A DNA stretch of 64,000 nt from Asparagopsis taxiformis (Eukaryota; Rhodophyta; Florideophyceae; Bonnemaisoniales; Bonnemaisoniaceae): positions 62,001 through 126,000 of the forward strand of contig JALQPE010003282.1 of assembly GCA_030407315.1 (NCBI GenBank), in the 5' to 3' direction. The notes under the pieces are model-generated. The model had not been told where the DNA came from. It saw nothing but the letters and a program-made list of their open reading frames with translations, and did not search any database. Of the stretch, positions 20,632-32,736 are shown in pieces (position 1 is the stretch's first letter; every line of letters begins with the position of its first letter). The translations under genes were made by a program, and so were the position numbers.

Positions 20632-21927
20632 TTAAACCGTATCTTCGCTGCAGAAAGGTCTCCGATATCCGGCCTCCCACGCCATGTCCCGCAACAAGTC
20701 CCTCTTCCTAGACCATGTTCTTGGTAGAATTTGCTTCATTCCACCCGACGAAATGTTCAACTCTTGCTGCGTTTGGGATACCTGTACATTCCAATTAATT
20801 ATCTCCGCAGCTATTTCATCAAGCTCAATACGCGTTCTCCGGTATTCGGTCTTTTCTCCATCACTGTTATCAATACAGAAGTTATTCAACTTCATACAGA
20901 CGCATACGATTCTAGTGTTTCTATGCAACGAGAATCCTAGTCCACGTCTTAGTATACCCTAGCGCCATGTGAGATGTCCGAACGCTTGTTCGACATGTAT
21001 CCTATAAGAGGATAGAAAGAAGTTGAACGTGTCTTCTTTTTCACCACTTTGCGACCTTGGATAAGGTGTCAATAGCGATTCAGTACACAAATAAGCTTCA
21101 TCACCGCAAATCCAATATTCCATTGGAAGGTTTCCATTTTCTAGAAAATGAGACAAACTAGAAACGGAATGGGCGATAGCATCGTGTGTGCTTCCCACAC
21201 AGCGAGCTGAATAGCATAGAAATCTATATTCAGAGTCTACTAGTGCCTGCACTGGCAGTGCATAGTACCCCTTCCTGCAGTAATACGCCGCGGGGCGTTC
21301 ATCTTTTTTGGGTCTCGATATCTTGATGGAAATGCCATCTACTGCTCCAACACATCCTGATAGAGGGTTTCTGCTTTTCCTTGAAGTTTTGAAAAGCGTT
21401 GAAATGTTATTCAGCTCTGCTTCATTGCTGGAAAGGCCAGGAAGTGGTAGGATATGAAGCAGAATATCACAAGTATCGTGGAGTACTTTATATATGGTAC
21501 TCTTGTGTACTTTATAGCATGTTTCGAGGTCTGCATAGCTGCCGCCAGCCAGCATACGTAGTGTTATTGCCAGACAAAGATCAGTAGGTACTCCACGACT
21601 TCTTCGTACATGGTTATCTTCATTTTCTGAGCGTGATGACTCAATCAAGCGTAGCAACTTCATGAATGACGATCGAGAGAGGCGGAATGTATCACTGAAT
21701 CTGCTCTCGCTGAGAAAACTGGAGACATGCGCAAAGCAAGCATATTCCCATCTTGGAATAAGCCGTTCAGTACTAGAGTCACGCATTTCTTTTGCAATCC
21801 TTTTCCTTCTCTTACGTTTCAAACCATACCACATGAACCGCAGAAAAAGCATATCTTCTGAATCTTCGTCACCAATAAGCTCGTTTATCAACCATTGCTC
21901 AGGTGTGATGGCTGGGACAACCTCCAT
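20632..21927 (-). pseudogene. PIF/Harbinger DDE transposase with one nonsense codon
   Basis: RNase H-fold (DDE_4-type) transposase of about 430 codons. ATG at 21925-21927 (MEVVPAITPEQW); longer openings upstream lack an ATG. An N-terminal helical region is followed by an HTH-like segment (GGSYADLETCYKVHKSTIY) and the catalytic stretch: D in GAVDGISIKI, D in ICGDEAYL and E in RIHVEQAFGHL, so the triad is present. A TAG at 20959-20961 follows GHLTWR where family members have WGIL, consistent with TGG to TAG. The frame stays open beyond it for the normal C-terminus (CMKLNNFCID) to TAA at 20632. One substitution therefore separates this gene from an open frame, unlike its heavily damaged partner. 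Confidence 0.82.
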
Positions 21928-22382
21928 GAGGAGGTACGGAGACGTCAATGAACGCTCTCCCGGCCGCCCTAGATGAAAGGGGTATTGTGTTGAATATAGA
22001 TGGGAGGACTGCACCGATGATGAACACAGATATTGCACATCATGGCACGCAAAATATAAATTCAATGCTCCAAATCGTTGTATGCAGGATGAACGCAGCC
22101 TGCAGGTTCAGACGGCTCAAATTGGTGCTGTTTTGTGAGCGCGAAGCATACTGCATCGGTTAACCACTGCAACGCTTTTTTATCTCCTTTAGTTTCCGAA
22201 GTAGCTACCTACATATGATCTTGTCTTATGTCGGAAGCCTGACGGCATCTGTCGCATTCACCTATCAGTACTCCGTCCAATGATCGCCAAGTGGCAATGA
22301 TCATACGCCCAGGCTTTCCTTACTCAACAAGGAGCGAAAGTTGCTTAATATTAAAATACCCACAAAACGGCCTATCCTATGG

Positions 22383-22428
22383 GCGTACAGGTTCGTCCAG
22401 GCTCGTACAGGTATATGTGGACAGGGCC
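22383..22428 (-). repeat. Right terminal inverted repeat of the Harbinger element
   Basis: Reads inward on the minus strand as GGCCCTGTCCACATA, followed by CCTGGACGA. Followed by the TGA duplication at 22429-22431. Confidence 0.85.
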
Positions 22429-22431
22429 TGA

Positions 22432-23519
22432 GAAGCAATGTCGACACCAAAATCACATAAGAGTCATTCTCTTTCAAACATACAGACAAGGATAACAAAG
22501 AGCACCACATATCTCTCGAGGAGTCGAAGTGTAATGTTCTGAGCTTCCGTGGACATATTGTTTCTGGAGGAGGCAAGGCGGTACTATGTAGAAATGGTAC
22601 TAGTTTAAGAAAGGCGAAACAAAATCTTCTCTTTGCGACTCGATGAAGAGATGTAGTGCAATGGCTTCGTCGAATGGACAGCGGGTAGGCTTGGATGTAG
22701 GCAAAATCGATGAGCGACAAAGAGGTATTCTAGACCTCCTGTCTCAGTATTCAGGCTCGGGAAGAGTGGTAGACCAAAAGAGAATCGTCTGACTTAGACT
22801 TATGAAATCCATAACCGAGACTCAACTGGCTGGAGTGTTGCTGAATTAGCGAAACGGAAGAGACAGAGAGCTGATACAGCGGGGAGGTGAGTTCCAGAAC
22901 CAGGCCAGAAACTATAACCATAGACAAAGCAGACTACCGTGGGGCTGCGAAACGCAAGTTGGGAGTGGTTCGTAGCCATGCCTCCAGGAGGGCACCAGGC
23001 AGCTGAAATAACTTATTGAGGAGCTCGCAGAAAACCAGTGATGCGTGTTAGGGGCAATGCTGATACAGCGTCCCGAAATTGAGATGCTGAACCGGCGGAA
23101 AGGGAAAATAGAAGAGAGGAAAGCACAATTGAAATGAGCAGAGCAGACTGAATCAGTCTAAAAGACGAACCCTGGGAGTAGATTGGACTCCGGGCTTCCG
23201 ACTGGCTTCTGAAATCCAAGAACTAGTCGATTCACGTGTAGTAAAATACTATGTTATATTTGGCTTGTAGACCTAAATGTACTTGTGTTTGTGGTCTAAA
23301 GCATACAAAATAATGATACAGTGGGGTGGTCGACAAGAACCTTAATTGAATGGTGCTCCGGCGGCGGTGGCACACTGTAAATACATTGAAATTTGTTATT
23401 TGTAGTGTAAAATTCAGTTTTTCTCTGGTGTCACGTGTCGCATGTTCAGTAATTGGACTATAGTTCTAATAAATAGTCCAAAGTAGTTTGGTAAAAATAG
23501 TTTTGGATGGAGTGCCCAA
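22432..23519. other. No gene seen
   Basis: AT-rich sequence with only short frames. Nothing recognised on either strand. Confidence 0.5.
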
Positions 23520-24310
23520 AATCGGAGGTGAAATATCGTTCTGTAAGCGCTCCGCCAAGTGGCGTTGCAGTACAAGACTGACTAGACCAACTTGAGGGCG
23601 TACAGCATCTCAAAATCAAAAAGAATGACAAGCAGAGAATTGTAGCATGCCTGGGATGGGAAGAGGAAGATTTTAACACAAATCGAAGAAGATACATCGC
23701 TGGACCGGTAGAGTCAATACGTATAATAGCTCGAAAGCTGAGTAATACTTGTGTATGGAATGGTGGTTTGGGAGGAGTTCATCTTCAGGATGTGAAATTT
23801 TTTTATGAACGTATTGAGTCATTTTATAAGACATTTTTTCCTCTAGTTCGAACTTTCAATGCTCCATTCAATAACTAAAGGGCTCAAATGTACGCAATGA
23901 AGGCGAATTATGAAGGATCACCACTAGATAAATTTATTGGTTTCTTGGATGCCACTAACATGTAAATTTTGAGGCCAAGCGGCACTATGCAACGTACAAC
24001 AAAAAATAGAAATAGGAAAAGAAACTGCTTTAAGATACAGGCCTTAATGTTCCCGGATGGTATCATTGGCCACATGAACAGACTGATGGAGGGACGGGGC
24101 ATGATATGGCTGTCTACAAGGAATTTTAACTCCAAAGTGCTCTACAAGAACATTTGAACAAAGGAGATAAACAGTATTGTATGTATGCTGATTCAGCTTA
24201 CTTGCCTAGGCTGTATATGATTGTCGGATTTCCCCGCTCGGATCTCTCTGAAAATGAGAAAAGTTTCAACAATGTAATATCTAAGCTGAGTGTGTCTGTA
24301 GAATGATTAA
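23520..24310 (+). pseudogene. Fossil DDE_Tnp_4-type transposase
   Basis: Plus-strand fragments in shifting frames match the usual order of this transposase family. There is a helical segment ending FNAPFNN, then PLDKFIGFLDATNM (first catalytic D), QRTTKNRNRKRNCFK, ALMFPDGIIGHM, LMEGRG.HDM, and finally YCMYADSAYLPRLYMIVGFPRSDLS (second catalytic D region), and remains of the SVE end. Several stops and frameshifts are present (for example TAA after ATNM near 23960). It is a non-functional relic of the family also seen at 34.1-35.05 kb. Confidence 0.55.
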
Positions 24311-25812
24311 GGAGCTGAAAAATTATTTCTCTCATGTGAATACAAAGATAGATAGTATCTATCCTTTTACGAAACATGACTGGAACCGACCTTTATTATT
24401 GCTTCTAAACCTCTGTGGCTGGTTATATTTGTCTACAGGCTTTACATGAAATGTGGAAGATTGACTACGGAATAATGAAGAGTTCGAGAGTCTTCTTTCA
24501 AGTTACATTCATGTCGATAAGAACCTCCTCGTCTATACTGTAGGATTTTTCTAGCTGCAAAGCGATGAGTTACTCTGAGATGGGGTAGAGCGAGCGACGA
24601 GCGAGAAGTCTTGGTGATCCAACGGGCAGTAGAAGAGATAGTCTCCAATCGGCGGTGATCAGCCGGACTCCGAGTGGAGTAGTGATCCAAATAATCGTGG
24701 ACCGAGAGGTATTGGTCTTCGACTGCGAAGTCGGTACAGCGATAGAGCTGGTCTTCGGCAAATTTCTTCCAGCCTAGAATAGTCTGATCCGCCATCCCCA
24801 TCCTACTGAAAGGTTGGCTGGAGGTAAAGTTTTCTCCGAACGGAGTATCTCCTGCGCGGGGTATAAAGAATGTGGGATGTGCGACAGTAAGCATCCGGCC
24901 TTGTTCACTACTTCGTGGTAGGAGTTTCTTGCACATCCGCGAAAGGGCGCCACGGCGCGTTGCAGTGCGTCGTGCGGTTTATGCACGACGGAAAACGATT
25001 GGGAATCAAAAGGATTCCCTCAAGAGAGAGATGGCACGCTGAACAGTCGTTGTAAGGCGCTTTCTACAGGGAAAGGGTGTAGTCCACAATAGTGCTGACT
25101 TTATTGAACCCGTTTGCCGTGAGTAACCGTACAAAATACGTTAAAATCGGATCTTGGTTGGCCTGGACCGATGGTCCCGACCAACCATTGGGGTGGACCA
25201 AGTGGTCCCTACAAGTTCCCTACTACTCTAACACTTTCCGTGTACTTCTACCAGAGTAAACTGATATTGATACTATTGCTAACAGTATCTCTACTAGTGT
25301 AGGATTGCCTGTATCTGCGTCGGCGCACGCGTGCTCGAAGAGCCGAGTCCCTGCTGTCGCTCCGTGCTACTACACATGTCCGTGGATTCAAAGCCCCATT
25401 TGTGCTGTCCTTTCGGTGATATAGCGCTCGCTGTGCCCGATGACGGAATGCAATTCGCCCTTTCTGGTACGTCCCGGAACAATACGGACCAGTTCAGCTG
25501 CCCGACACCTCAGCTGAACGCTTCATAACTGCAATTCCTTGCGACCAAACCCCTAATCCCCGCAGTTTCCCAAAAATTTCCATTGTTATCGCACTTTTTG
25601 TGCCAATCCAAAAGTTTGTCTGCAATTCTATCCAGCTTTGAACTTGCTTTAATCAGAGCATGAAGAGCATCAGCATGGGTTTCACTTTCGCTTTCCAGCT
25701 TGTTCTTCTGCATTAAAAGCTCTTCAGTCTCTAGTTACATCTTCCTTTCAGCAATTTCAAGCATTAAATTCTTCGTCAGGGTCTCGTTTTCAATTCTTCG
25801 TTACGAGATATG
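24311..25812. other. GC-richer block with LTR-like look, plus flanking relic ORF
   Basis: 24540-25310 is GC-richer than its surroundings and contains short inverted repeats (CGTCGTGC/GCACGACG near 24966; GGGAATC/GATTCCC) and TGTAGGA at both about 24539 and 25291. I found no convincing ends or target duplication. At 25510-25800 (minus) a charged coiled-coil-like stretch (LETEELLMQKNKLESESE) appears to continue across the LTR-like repeat at 25813-26623 into similar sequence at 26624-26800, as if the repeat had inserted into a transposon ORF. Confidence 0.3.
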
Positions 25813-26623
25813 TGTAGGAACAGCCTGGATGGCGGTTGCAAGGGGGAGTTTCAGAATCGTTTGCCGGGCTGGGGCGAGTTGAACTGCATCGCACTGTTCA
25901 ACTTGCGTTTCGCACGTCGCTCGGTCGCAGTGGCGGCCGGGTGGTACAACGGCGGAACACGCAGGGATCAGTCGCTACACGGGACTCGCGGGCCGGCGCA
26001 AGCCCTGATCTCAGGGTGAAGTCACCGAGTAAACTCGAGCACAACGCGATCTACCCAGGGGTCGTAAATCCCTGGCCGAGTAGTATGCAACGCAACGCGC
26101 GGTATCACGGCGCGGCGCGACGCAGTTCGACGGTCGGTATATGCGGCGCGCGCGCACGTACGTTGGCGATCGTGAGCAATCTGCATGCAACGTTGTAACA
26201 CAATCGGTCCTCGCGACGCGCTTGACGCTTAACTCGTAGCTGCGAAAGTGCTGACTGTTTATTGGTAAGATGCGAAGCAGAACAACCATTAGTATCTAAC
26301 TACTCAGTACAGGTTGTCCTTGCGCGGCCGGCCGGCTGCCGCTCGCTCGCACACAAAAAAGGGAATATTTTGGGAAAAAGACTTTCGTCATAAAAAACCC
26401 AAAAAGGGGAAATAAAGGAAGATTCGTGAAAAAGACTACACGCGGCGCCGGGCTCATGGTTTCGGGGTAATCGTTCGCGCGCACGCGCTCGCGCGCACGA
26501 ACCGTGACACTTAATCACAACGCCACGCATACGCTCGCTTACTAACTAAGGCGGATACAAGCAGATTCAACTCGATGCAATCGCTGCAAACGCCCTCGCG
26601 TCAGGGAAATAAAATGTGCCTCA
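25813..26623 (-). repeat. LTR-like repeat, copy 1
   Basis: About 0.8 kb, closely matching 31941-32736 (inverted) and 38825-39655 (same orientation). On the minus strand it runs from TGAGGCAC (a diverged TGTGGCGC start) to TCCTACA, with an AATAAA signal inside (reverse of 26259-26270). No gag or pol is attached. Long open frames within it are artefacts of its GC-rich sequence. No flanking duplication found. Confidence 0.7.
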
Positions 26624-29600
26624 TTGTACAATAATTGCACGCCGAAATCCCTTTCTTCTCTGGCCAGTCTCATCCCACCTTCCTCACCTTCTTTTAAAAA
26701 CTCCATTGCCATTGACTGTTTATCTGTTACGAAGCTCTTCCTGTTTCTAAATGTTGAATCAGATGCTCTTCGTGCTCTATCCTCATTTATTCCATTCATT
26801 CATTGTAAACTACATCAGATGATACATTATTAATGACACTCTCATGTCTAGATTGTCTATTCATTGCCACATTCTAACAGAATTTGCAGAAGGCAACAAT
26901 TCGTTGTCTCTCTCTTCATCTCTCTCCTCTCTTTTCCCTTGCTTTATTTTCATCAATTAAGAATTGGTGAAAAAATTGTTTCATAATCTCTTGAAAAAGT
27001 CTCATAGCCTCCGATAATACACTTTTTGGGCTTCTGCTCAAGAACTTATCTCTCCTTTGGTAAAGTTAAATGAGTCGTATGAATCTCATGTATCAATTCG
27101 CACCATCGGTATTCTACAGCATCCCGTATACCAGAACTGCTACTGGACTAAAGGCCAGAGAACCTAAATTATGCAAATAGACTATACATAGTCCATTGCA
27201 TAATTTAGGTTCTCTGCCACCTCATTGAAGTGTTCAGTCTTATGACCACGACGACGGATATGAGCACAGCAGGATATTATCTCATTGAGAAGTAGTCAAT
27301 CGGCAACCTTGGTAAATCTCCGAGGGGTTTTGCAGCATTACCATCCTTAGAAAAAGTTCTTTGTGTGTTTCTGTCTCTTTCTGAATCGCTTAAAAGCGTT
27401 GATAAGTCCATACTGATGTCTAGCTCCCGTTCAGGAGGAGAAAAGAGCTGATGGTGATTTTCTGAACCATTTTGAGCCCTTTCGATGACGCGATTGGATC
27501 CTGTGTTTTCAACCCTACTTTTTGCTCTCATCACCTCTTCATCTTTATGGTCGCTATCACTTGCAGCCAGCGATGATACATGCATGACTCTATTTCATTC
27601 AGAGCTAATTTTTTGAGGTTGAGCTGGTTCTGCTTCTTCGATTTCATGTGCTGGATGTGGCGCTGAGTTCACTCTTCTAATTTCCTCCAATTGCATCCTA
27701 ATCAGATCAATGAACTAACAGGATCGAGTTCAAAAGAGAATAGAACTTCAATATGCTTCCAGTGAAACTCTTAGTCATTCTGGTTTAAATATCATGAAAA
27801 TCTATAATCTGTCTGTCCTTTAATCTATTCTTTGCTTCCAATTATTGCTAACTAGACATTCTGGACGCTTGGAAGGAGTTTCTAGTGGATGTCGCTGGAA
27901 GATTCGGTATAGAAGCCCAAAATAAGGCTGGTATGCTACTTGCCGAGAAATTTCTTCATTAAGATCATCTGGATGGTTGGTTTAGAGCACATCTCTCAAA
28001 CTCAGCTCTTGAGCATCTGCGATTTGGTTCACTATCTCATTCCATCAAAAAAAGTTTTCATTATACGTGGTGCAAGCGCGTTTCGTCTTGATAACGCACA
28101 GCCAAGTTTTTCTGATCGTTTCTATCTCAGCTATCTGATAGTGTTGAGATAGAAAAACAATCTGCCTTCAGCCCAGTTGTCAGTCATGATTAGGGAACTC
28201 GAAGGAAATATATAGAAACGTAGTATGGCTAGAGGCCACGTATCTGGGTAGTGCAAATAAATTTCGGGGAATGGATCGTAAATATACTGGGAATTGGATC
28301 CACTCAAACCCGATCAAGATGAATTCACTGTCGAAAGCGAAAGAACGGATGTCCAATGCATGGGACTTTCACTAAATTGGTTATGCGAGACTGTATGAGA
28401 GCGCTCTTAAAGTTTACATAAATATCTCAAAAACTTTTCTATTCGAATCTAGCTAGCTCCCTCTTAAAAATTAGTATAGGCATGCCTAGAGAGATAGAAG
28501 GATTGGAATCCCGCCGGTGGTAATTTTGTAGGATAGTCGGGCTGTATTTCTAACAATACGATTATGGAACCGTAGAAGTGTTTGGCGGGCCGAATTGCTC
28601 AATGCTCAAGATATGGAAAGTTTTTCCACTATAATAAAGTGTAACAGTTTTGAAATTTTTGTCAGGAAAGCCCCACACGTCTCGTTGGTGTCATGGACGT
28701 CGTGTCGCGTTGAATCGCTCTAGGCTGGACAGATTTCTATGTAAAAAAATTGATCCAGATACGGATTGAACTGATAACGAACCAAAGTGTCAGTTGGTAG
28801 TGTCTGATGAGATAAAAACAGAAGGAATAAGTACATCAATGAAGTTGGTCACCTAACCTATATGTCTTCTACAGAAAACAGCTCCAGGATGAATATATCC
28901 TCACTTATATGTTTCGACGCCAATTCGGATACGAGTAAAATCACACGAGGACAAGAAACAGAGAAGATGATCGAACTACCACTGGTATCAGAAGACACTC
29001 CCATTTATCTTGAAGCTGATACAGGAGTAATGCCGACTGCCGTAAATGACAGGCATAGTGAGCTAGAGTCTGATGCTGATCATGAAGAGGAAGTCCAGTA
29101 GCGTGAAAGAGGTCGAAGAAGAGGGTATCTGATTTTTCGCAAGATATTTTACTCGTAAAAGAAGTATTGGATAATAATGTTCATTTGGGTCGTGTACTAT
29201 ACCTGGCGAATTCGAGAACAGCAGAAAGTTACGATTTCCCGCGGAATACGAATTCCGGCAGACTAAACAGGTGACTGCAATGCACGAGCATTACAGCCCA
29301 AGCGTGCGCGCGACTGGCACACGTGTGTACCAAACGAGATGTTGCACGGCCAACGGACCAACGGGTCCACACACGCAGTCCACAATCCTTTCCCATCCGT
29401 GGATGTTGCAACAAACGTCGTGCATTGTTTACACTGTAATGTGATACCATCGCGGTTGAATAGGTATTAGCGTCGTATCTGGAGAGAAAGGGTACTACAA
29501 AAGCAAGGAAAACGTTCTCAAGTCTACGAATGAATTATACGCTTTGTGTTCAGGCCTAGCGAGGTTATATTTTTTCGTCGAGTTGCGCACTCTCTACCTA

Positions 29601-30156
29601 ACGCGGTATGCGAGGCTGATCGTGTGCCGTGCCATCGGGCTGTATCAGGAGCGCCTCTGGTGACAAACTGCGGTGGTTCGTACGGAGGTGACCTCCGTTT
29701 GCCGAGCGTACTCTCACGCCTGAATCGTTGCTTTCGTGACGCTCATGTCTACCTACTAACTTCCTCTACCACCTTTGCTATCGAATACTGTCAAACCCAC
29801 ACGCAGGTGAAGCTTAACGTCTGCTTAGTCGTAGGATAGCGTTTCCATTCTCGTGCCAGATAGCTTCACGACCTAGGTACCACAGGTGGAAAGAGGGAGA
29901 GGCAAAAGGTGTTTGAAAATATTTCGGAGAGTCTAAACAGATCAAGAAAATTATAATTTTCTGTCAGTAGTCTTCGCTATACCGAGGACTACTAACAGCA
30001 AGCATTGCATAAAAAGAATCGAAATTATCATTAGAAAACGCAAGGAAAGGAGACTCAGAGCTCTTAGCAGAGGAGCAGTTTTGGAGCTTTTCAATTTTTG
30101 CTCACAAATGATGCAGGAGAAGCAAGAGAATGAACGCATGTTAGCGGAAGAGAGGC
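26624..30156. other. AT-rich, mostly non-coding transposon debris
   Basis: Small charged frames at 26624-26800 (minus, a possible continuation of the ORF cut by the repeat), 27277-27585 (minus) and 28862-29101 (plus, ATG, 79 codons, acidic C-terminus) could be relics, but none has a recognisable domain. 29220-29880 is a GC-richer island that resembles an LTR in composition; I could not find ends or a duplication. 29951-30156 starts a charged coiled-coil region that continues to 30579. Confidence 0.35.
27156..27216. repeat. Near-perfect palindrome, 61 bp
   Basis: 21-bp perfect outer arms 27156-27176 and 27196-27216 (CAGAGAACCTAAATTATGCAA and its inverse), with an inner quasi-stem GACTAT..ATAGTC in the 19-nt centre. 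Confidence 0.9.
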
Positions 30157-30579
30157 GTGAAAATGATGCTCGAGAAGCACGCAAAATTTCGTTTCCTTCG
30201 GATCTTCGGGACAGAGCAATGTCCGGTCAAACCAGTAGATAATCTTCTTCCAGGAGAAGAGGATAATTCTACTGGCACTCCGCGAACCCGTAAAAATCGA
30301 AACTCCAGGAGCCCTACCACTATTTGTGCAAGGTACAATCCGCTTGAAACAAAAACGAAAGCCGTTAGATTACTAAATAATTCTGAGGAATTCGCGAGGG
30401 CCTCTGCTGAGTGCCATGAGAGGCGTGAGAACCACAGGCTGGAAATCGAAACAGTACGTCAGGAACTAGAGACAAATTCAATGAGACGAAGACTGAAGTG
30501 AGAGAAAGAAATGCTGCTGAAGAAAAAAGAAAGGTGGAAGTGGAGAGAATGAAAGAGAAGAGGTAACATAAAAGGGAGA
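30157..30579 (+). pseudogene. Coiled-coil ORF fragment cut by a solo LTR
   Basis: Charged, helical, K/E/R-rich plus-strand sequence (VRLLNNSEEFARASAE, ERRENHRLEIETVRQE) with stops, interrupted by the solo LTR at 30580. The purine-rich K/E sequence resumes after the LTR at 31857-31935. It resembles the coiled C-terminal part of Myb-like transposon proteins by composition only. Confidence 0.3.
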
Positions 30580-31856
30580 TGTGAGACTTGTCCCATATGG
30601 CGTTCTGAAGGGGCGCGAAGGGATGCCTCCCAGGAGGCCGGAAAGAGCGCAAGAGAAGGGTCGCATGCAGATGACGCTCGCGAGCGTGAATGGCTATTCG
30701 GCAAATAATCAGCCGCGAAGAGCCGCGTCGCCAACCCGCTCGCAACGGTGACGTGGCAGAGTAATTGTCGCCCGAGGGCGAATGGGCGCATGCCGCCTTG
30801 CATCGGCACCGGGCCACATTGCTTGCGCGGGACCCTTCGGCGAGCGTGCAACGTGTAGCGATATAGGCGCGATTAGTCGCACACGTGTACGAGCGGGAAG
30901 ATTCTCCCGTTACCACTGTGCATTTGTACGTTACGTCTAGCCGGTTCCATTTGCATACACGTTGCAACGTAGCAGTTAGCCCGATTTGGCCCCCGAGCCG
31001 TATAGAGACCCCACAAGGGCCGTAGGCCACCGGTCTGGGACCATCGGTCCTGGACCGGTCCCGGCAGTCTCGTTGACCAGTTAAGGTCAACGGACTGACC
31101 ACTAAGCTACAATAAAGGCAGATCGTTTCGGTTCCAAATCATTCGACCGTGGTCGTTTAACTTACAACTAAACGGCGGCGGCAATTCCTTCACAGGATAC
31201 CAGCCGCTCCGTTCCGATCTCCAATTGGGGATCGCTCGCACTTGTCCCTAATTGCCCGCCGCGAGGCTCCTCCGGCGGGCGTGCACGTGGATTGCCCTAG
31301 GGCATTTCGTCTCCGCGGTAGTGGACCACCTTCCCGCTTCTTTTAACGCCACCAGGCGACCGGGAGAGGCCTTCCGCCCACCGGGACAAGGCTACCGGCT
31401 GGGAGCGCTGTCGGTTCGGCACCCCCAACCGGTCAACCGAGCCAACGCCCGTGGGCTTCTCAATCGGTCTCGACCGCAGCCGCCTGCGGTATCACAGCTG
31501 CGGAATCCGCTGTGTGGGCAGCCACGCGTGGAGGCGACCACAATTCCCCACGGGATCCATCGCGCTAAGCCCCTAGTTAACCCTGGAGTGGGTTGAGGAC
31601 GGCCACGGCTAATAGATCCCTCCGGCAGGTTAGATCCAGCCGTCCCGGACCCCGCTCTACCACCCGCTACCGAGTTGGGAGACAGGTGTCCGGGCTCCGA
31701 GGGATCGATCCACCCGACACACCCCTCGGGCTACCAGGATCGCACGAGACATCCGCCTCGTGGAATCGGCGCTCTCACTCATGAGTTCGAAGCCTTATCT
31801 CTATCTACTAATCCTCCTTGGAGGTACAATCTATCTTACAGGGCTAAGGTCCTACA
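30580..31856 (+). repeat. Solo LTR, 1277 bp, with GGAGA duplication
   Basis: Starts TGTGAGACTTG (30580) and ends GGTCCTACA (31856). GGAGA occurs at 30575-30579 and again at 31857-31861. It is GC-rich, with many short CCC..GGG hairpins and GAGACCCCACAAGGG shared with the LTRs of the 12.5-kb element (about 698-712), so it is probably a related Ty3/gypsy family. Orientation is taken from that shared motif. Internal open frames are not genes. Confidence 0.8.
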
Positions 31857-31940
31857 GGAGAGGAGGGAGAAGAAGAAAGAGAAGAAGAAAGAGAAATTTC
31901 AAAGGCTCGGAGAGTGGAAAAAGCAGAGGCCCGTGAATTG

Positions 31941-32736
31941 TGTGGCGCAGTTTATGTTGGTCGACGGAATCGCTGCGAGCGCGCGCTCGTTGTTTTGAGT
32001 CCGCATGAGTCCGCCTTAGTTAGTAAGCGAGCGTATGCGTGGTGTTGTGATTAAGTGTCACGGTGCGTGCGCGCGAACGATTGCCCCGAAACCGCGATCC
32101 CGGCGCCGCGTGTAGTCTTTTTCACGAATCTTCCTTTATTTTCCCCTTTTGGGTTTTTATGACGAAAGTCTTTTTCCCAAAATATTCCCTTTTTTGCGTG
32201 CGAGCGAGCGGCCGCCGGCCGGCCGCGCAAGAACAACCTGTACTGAGTAGTTAGCTACTAATGGTTGTTCTGCTTCGCACCTTACCAATAAACAGTCAGC
32301 ACTTTCGCAGCTACGAGTTAAGCGTCTAGCGCGTCGCGAGGACCGATTGCGTTACAACGTTGCATGCAGATTGCTCACGATCACCAACGTACGTGCACGC
32401 GCGCCGCATATACCGACCGTCGAACTGCGTCGCGCCGCGCCGCGATACCGCGCGTTGCGTTGCATACTATCGGCCAGGGATTTACGACCCCTGGGTAGAT
32501 CGCGTTGTGCTCAAGTTTACTCGGTGACCTCACCCTGAGATCAGGGCTTGCGCCGGCCCGCGAATCTCGTGTAGCGACTGATCCCTGCGCGTTACGCCGT
32601 TGTACCACCCGGCCGCCACTGCGACCGAGCGACGTGCGAAACGCAAGTTGAACAGTGCGATGCAGTTCAACTCGCCCCAGCCCGGCAAGCGATTCTGAAA
32701 CTCCCCCTTGCGACCGCCATCCCGGCTGGTCCTACA
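31941..32736 (+). repeat. LTR-like repeat, copy 2
   Basis: 796 bp, from TGTGGCGCAG to TGGTCCTACA, inverted relative to copies 1 and 3. Contains AATAAA at about 32288. The flanks (AATTG and CTGCT) do not match, so it may have lost its duplication through recombination. Confidence 0.75.

Larger units (their letters stand above)
18180..22431 (-). mobile_element. PIF/Harbinger element with intact ends, both genes broken
   Basis: The element spans 18183-22428. Ends begin GGCCCTGT; the left 46 bp (18183-18228) and the right 46 bp (about 22383-22428, reversed) match with about five mismatches and contain the internal repeat CCTGGACGA. TGA flanks both ends (18180-18182, 22429-22431), a 3-bp duplication as expected for this superfamily, though TWA is commoner. 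Inside are a plus-strand Myb/SANT-like gene and a convergent minus-strand DDE transposase, the standard two-gene Harbinger layout. Both carry disabling lesions, so the copy is non-autonomous now but its ends could still be mobilised. Confidence 0.85.

Noticed and set aside
24540..25310. Possible solo LTR bounded by TGTAGGA
   Set aside because: No matching target duplication or partner copy found; kept only as an unclassified GC-rich block.
26011..26289. 92-codon minus-strand frame repeated at 39057-39335
   Set aside because: Identical because both lie inside copies of the LTR-like repeat; copy 2 shows stops and no conservation of the frame.
30365..31102. 245-codon minus-strand frame
   Set aside because: It crosses the left edge and duplication of the solo LTR, so it cannot be one gene.
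31252..31998. Plus-strand frames of 60-115 codons
   Set aside because: Inside or at the edge of the GC-rich solo LTR; chance open frames.
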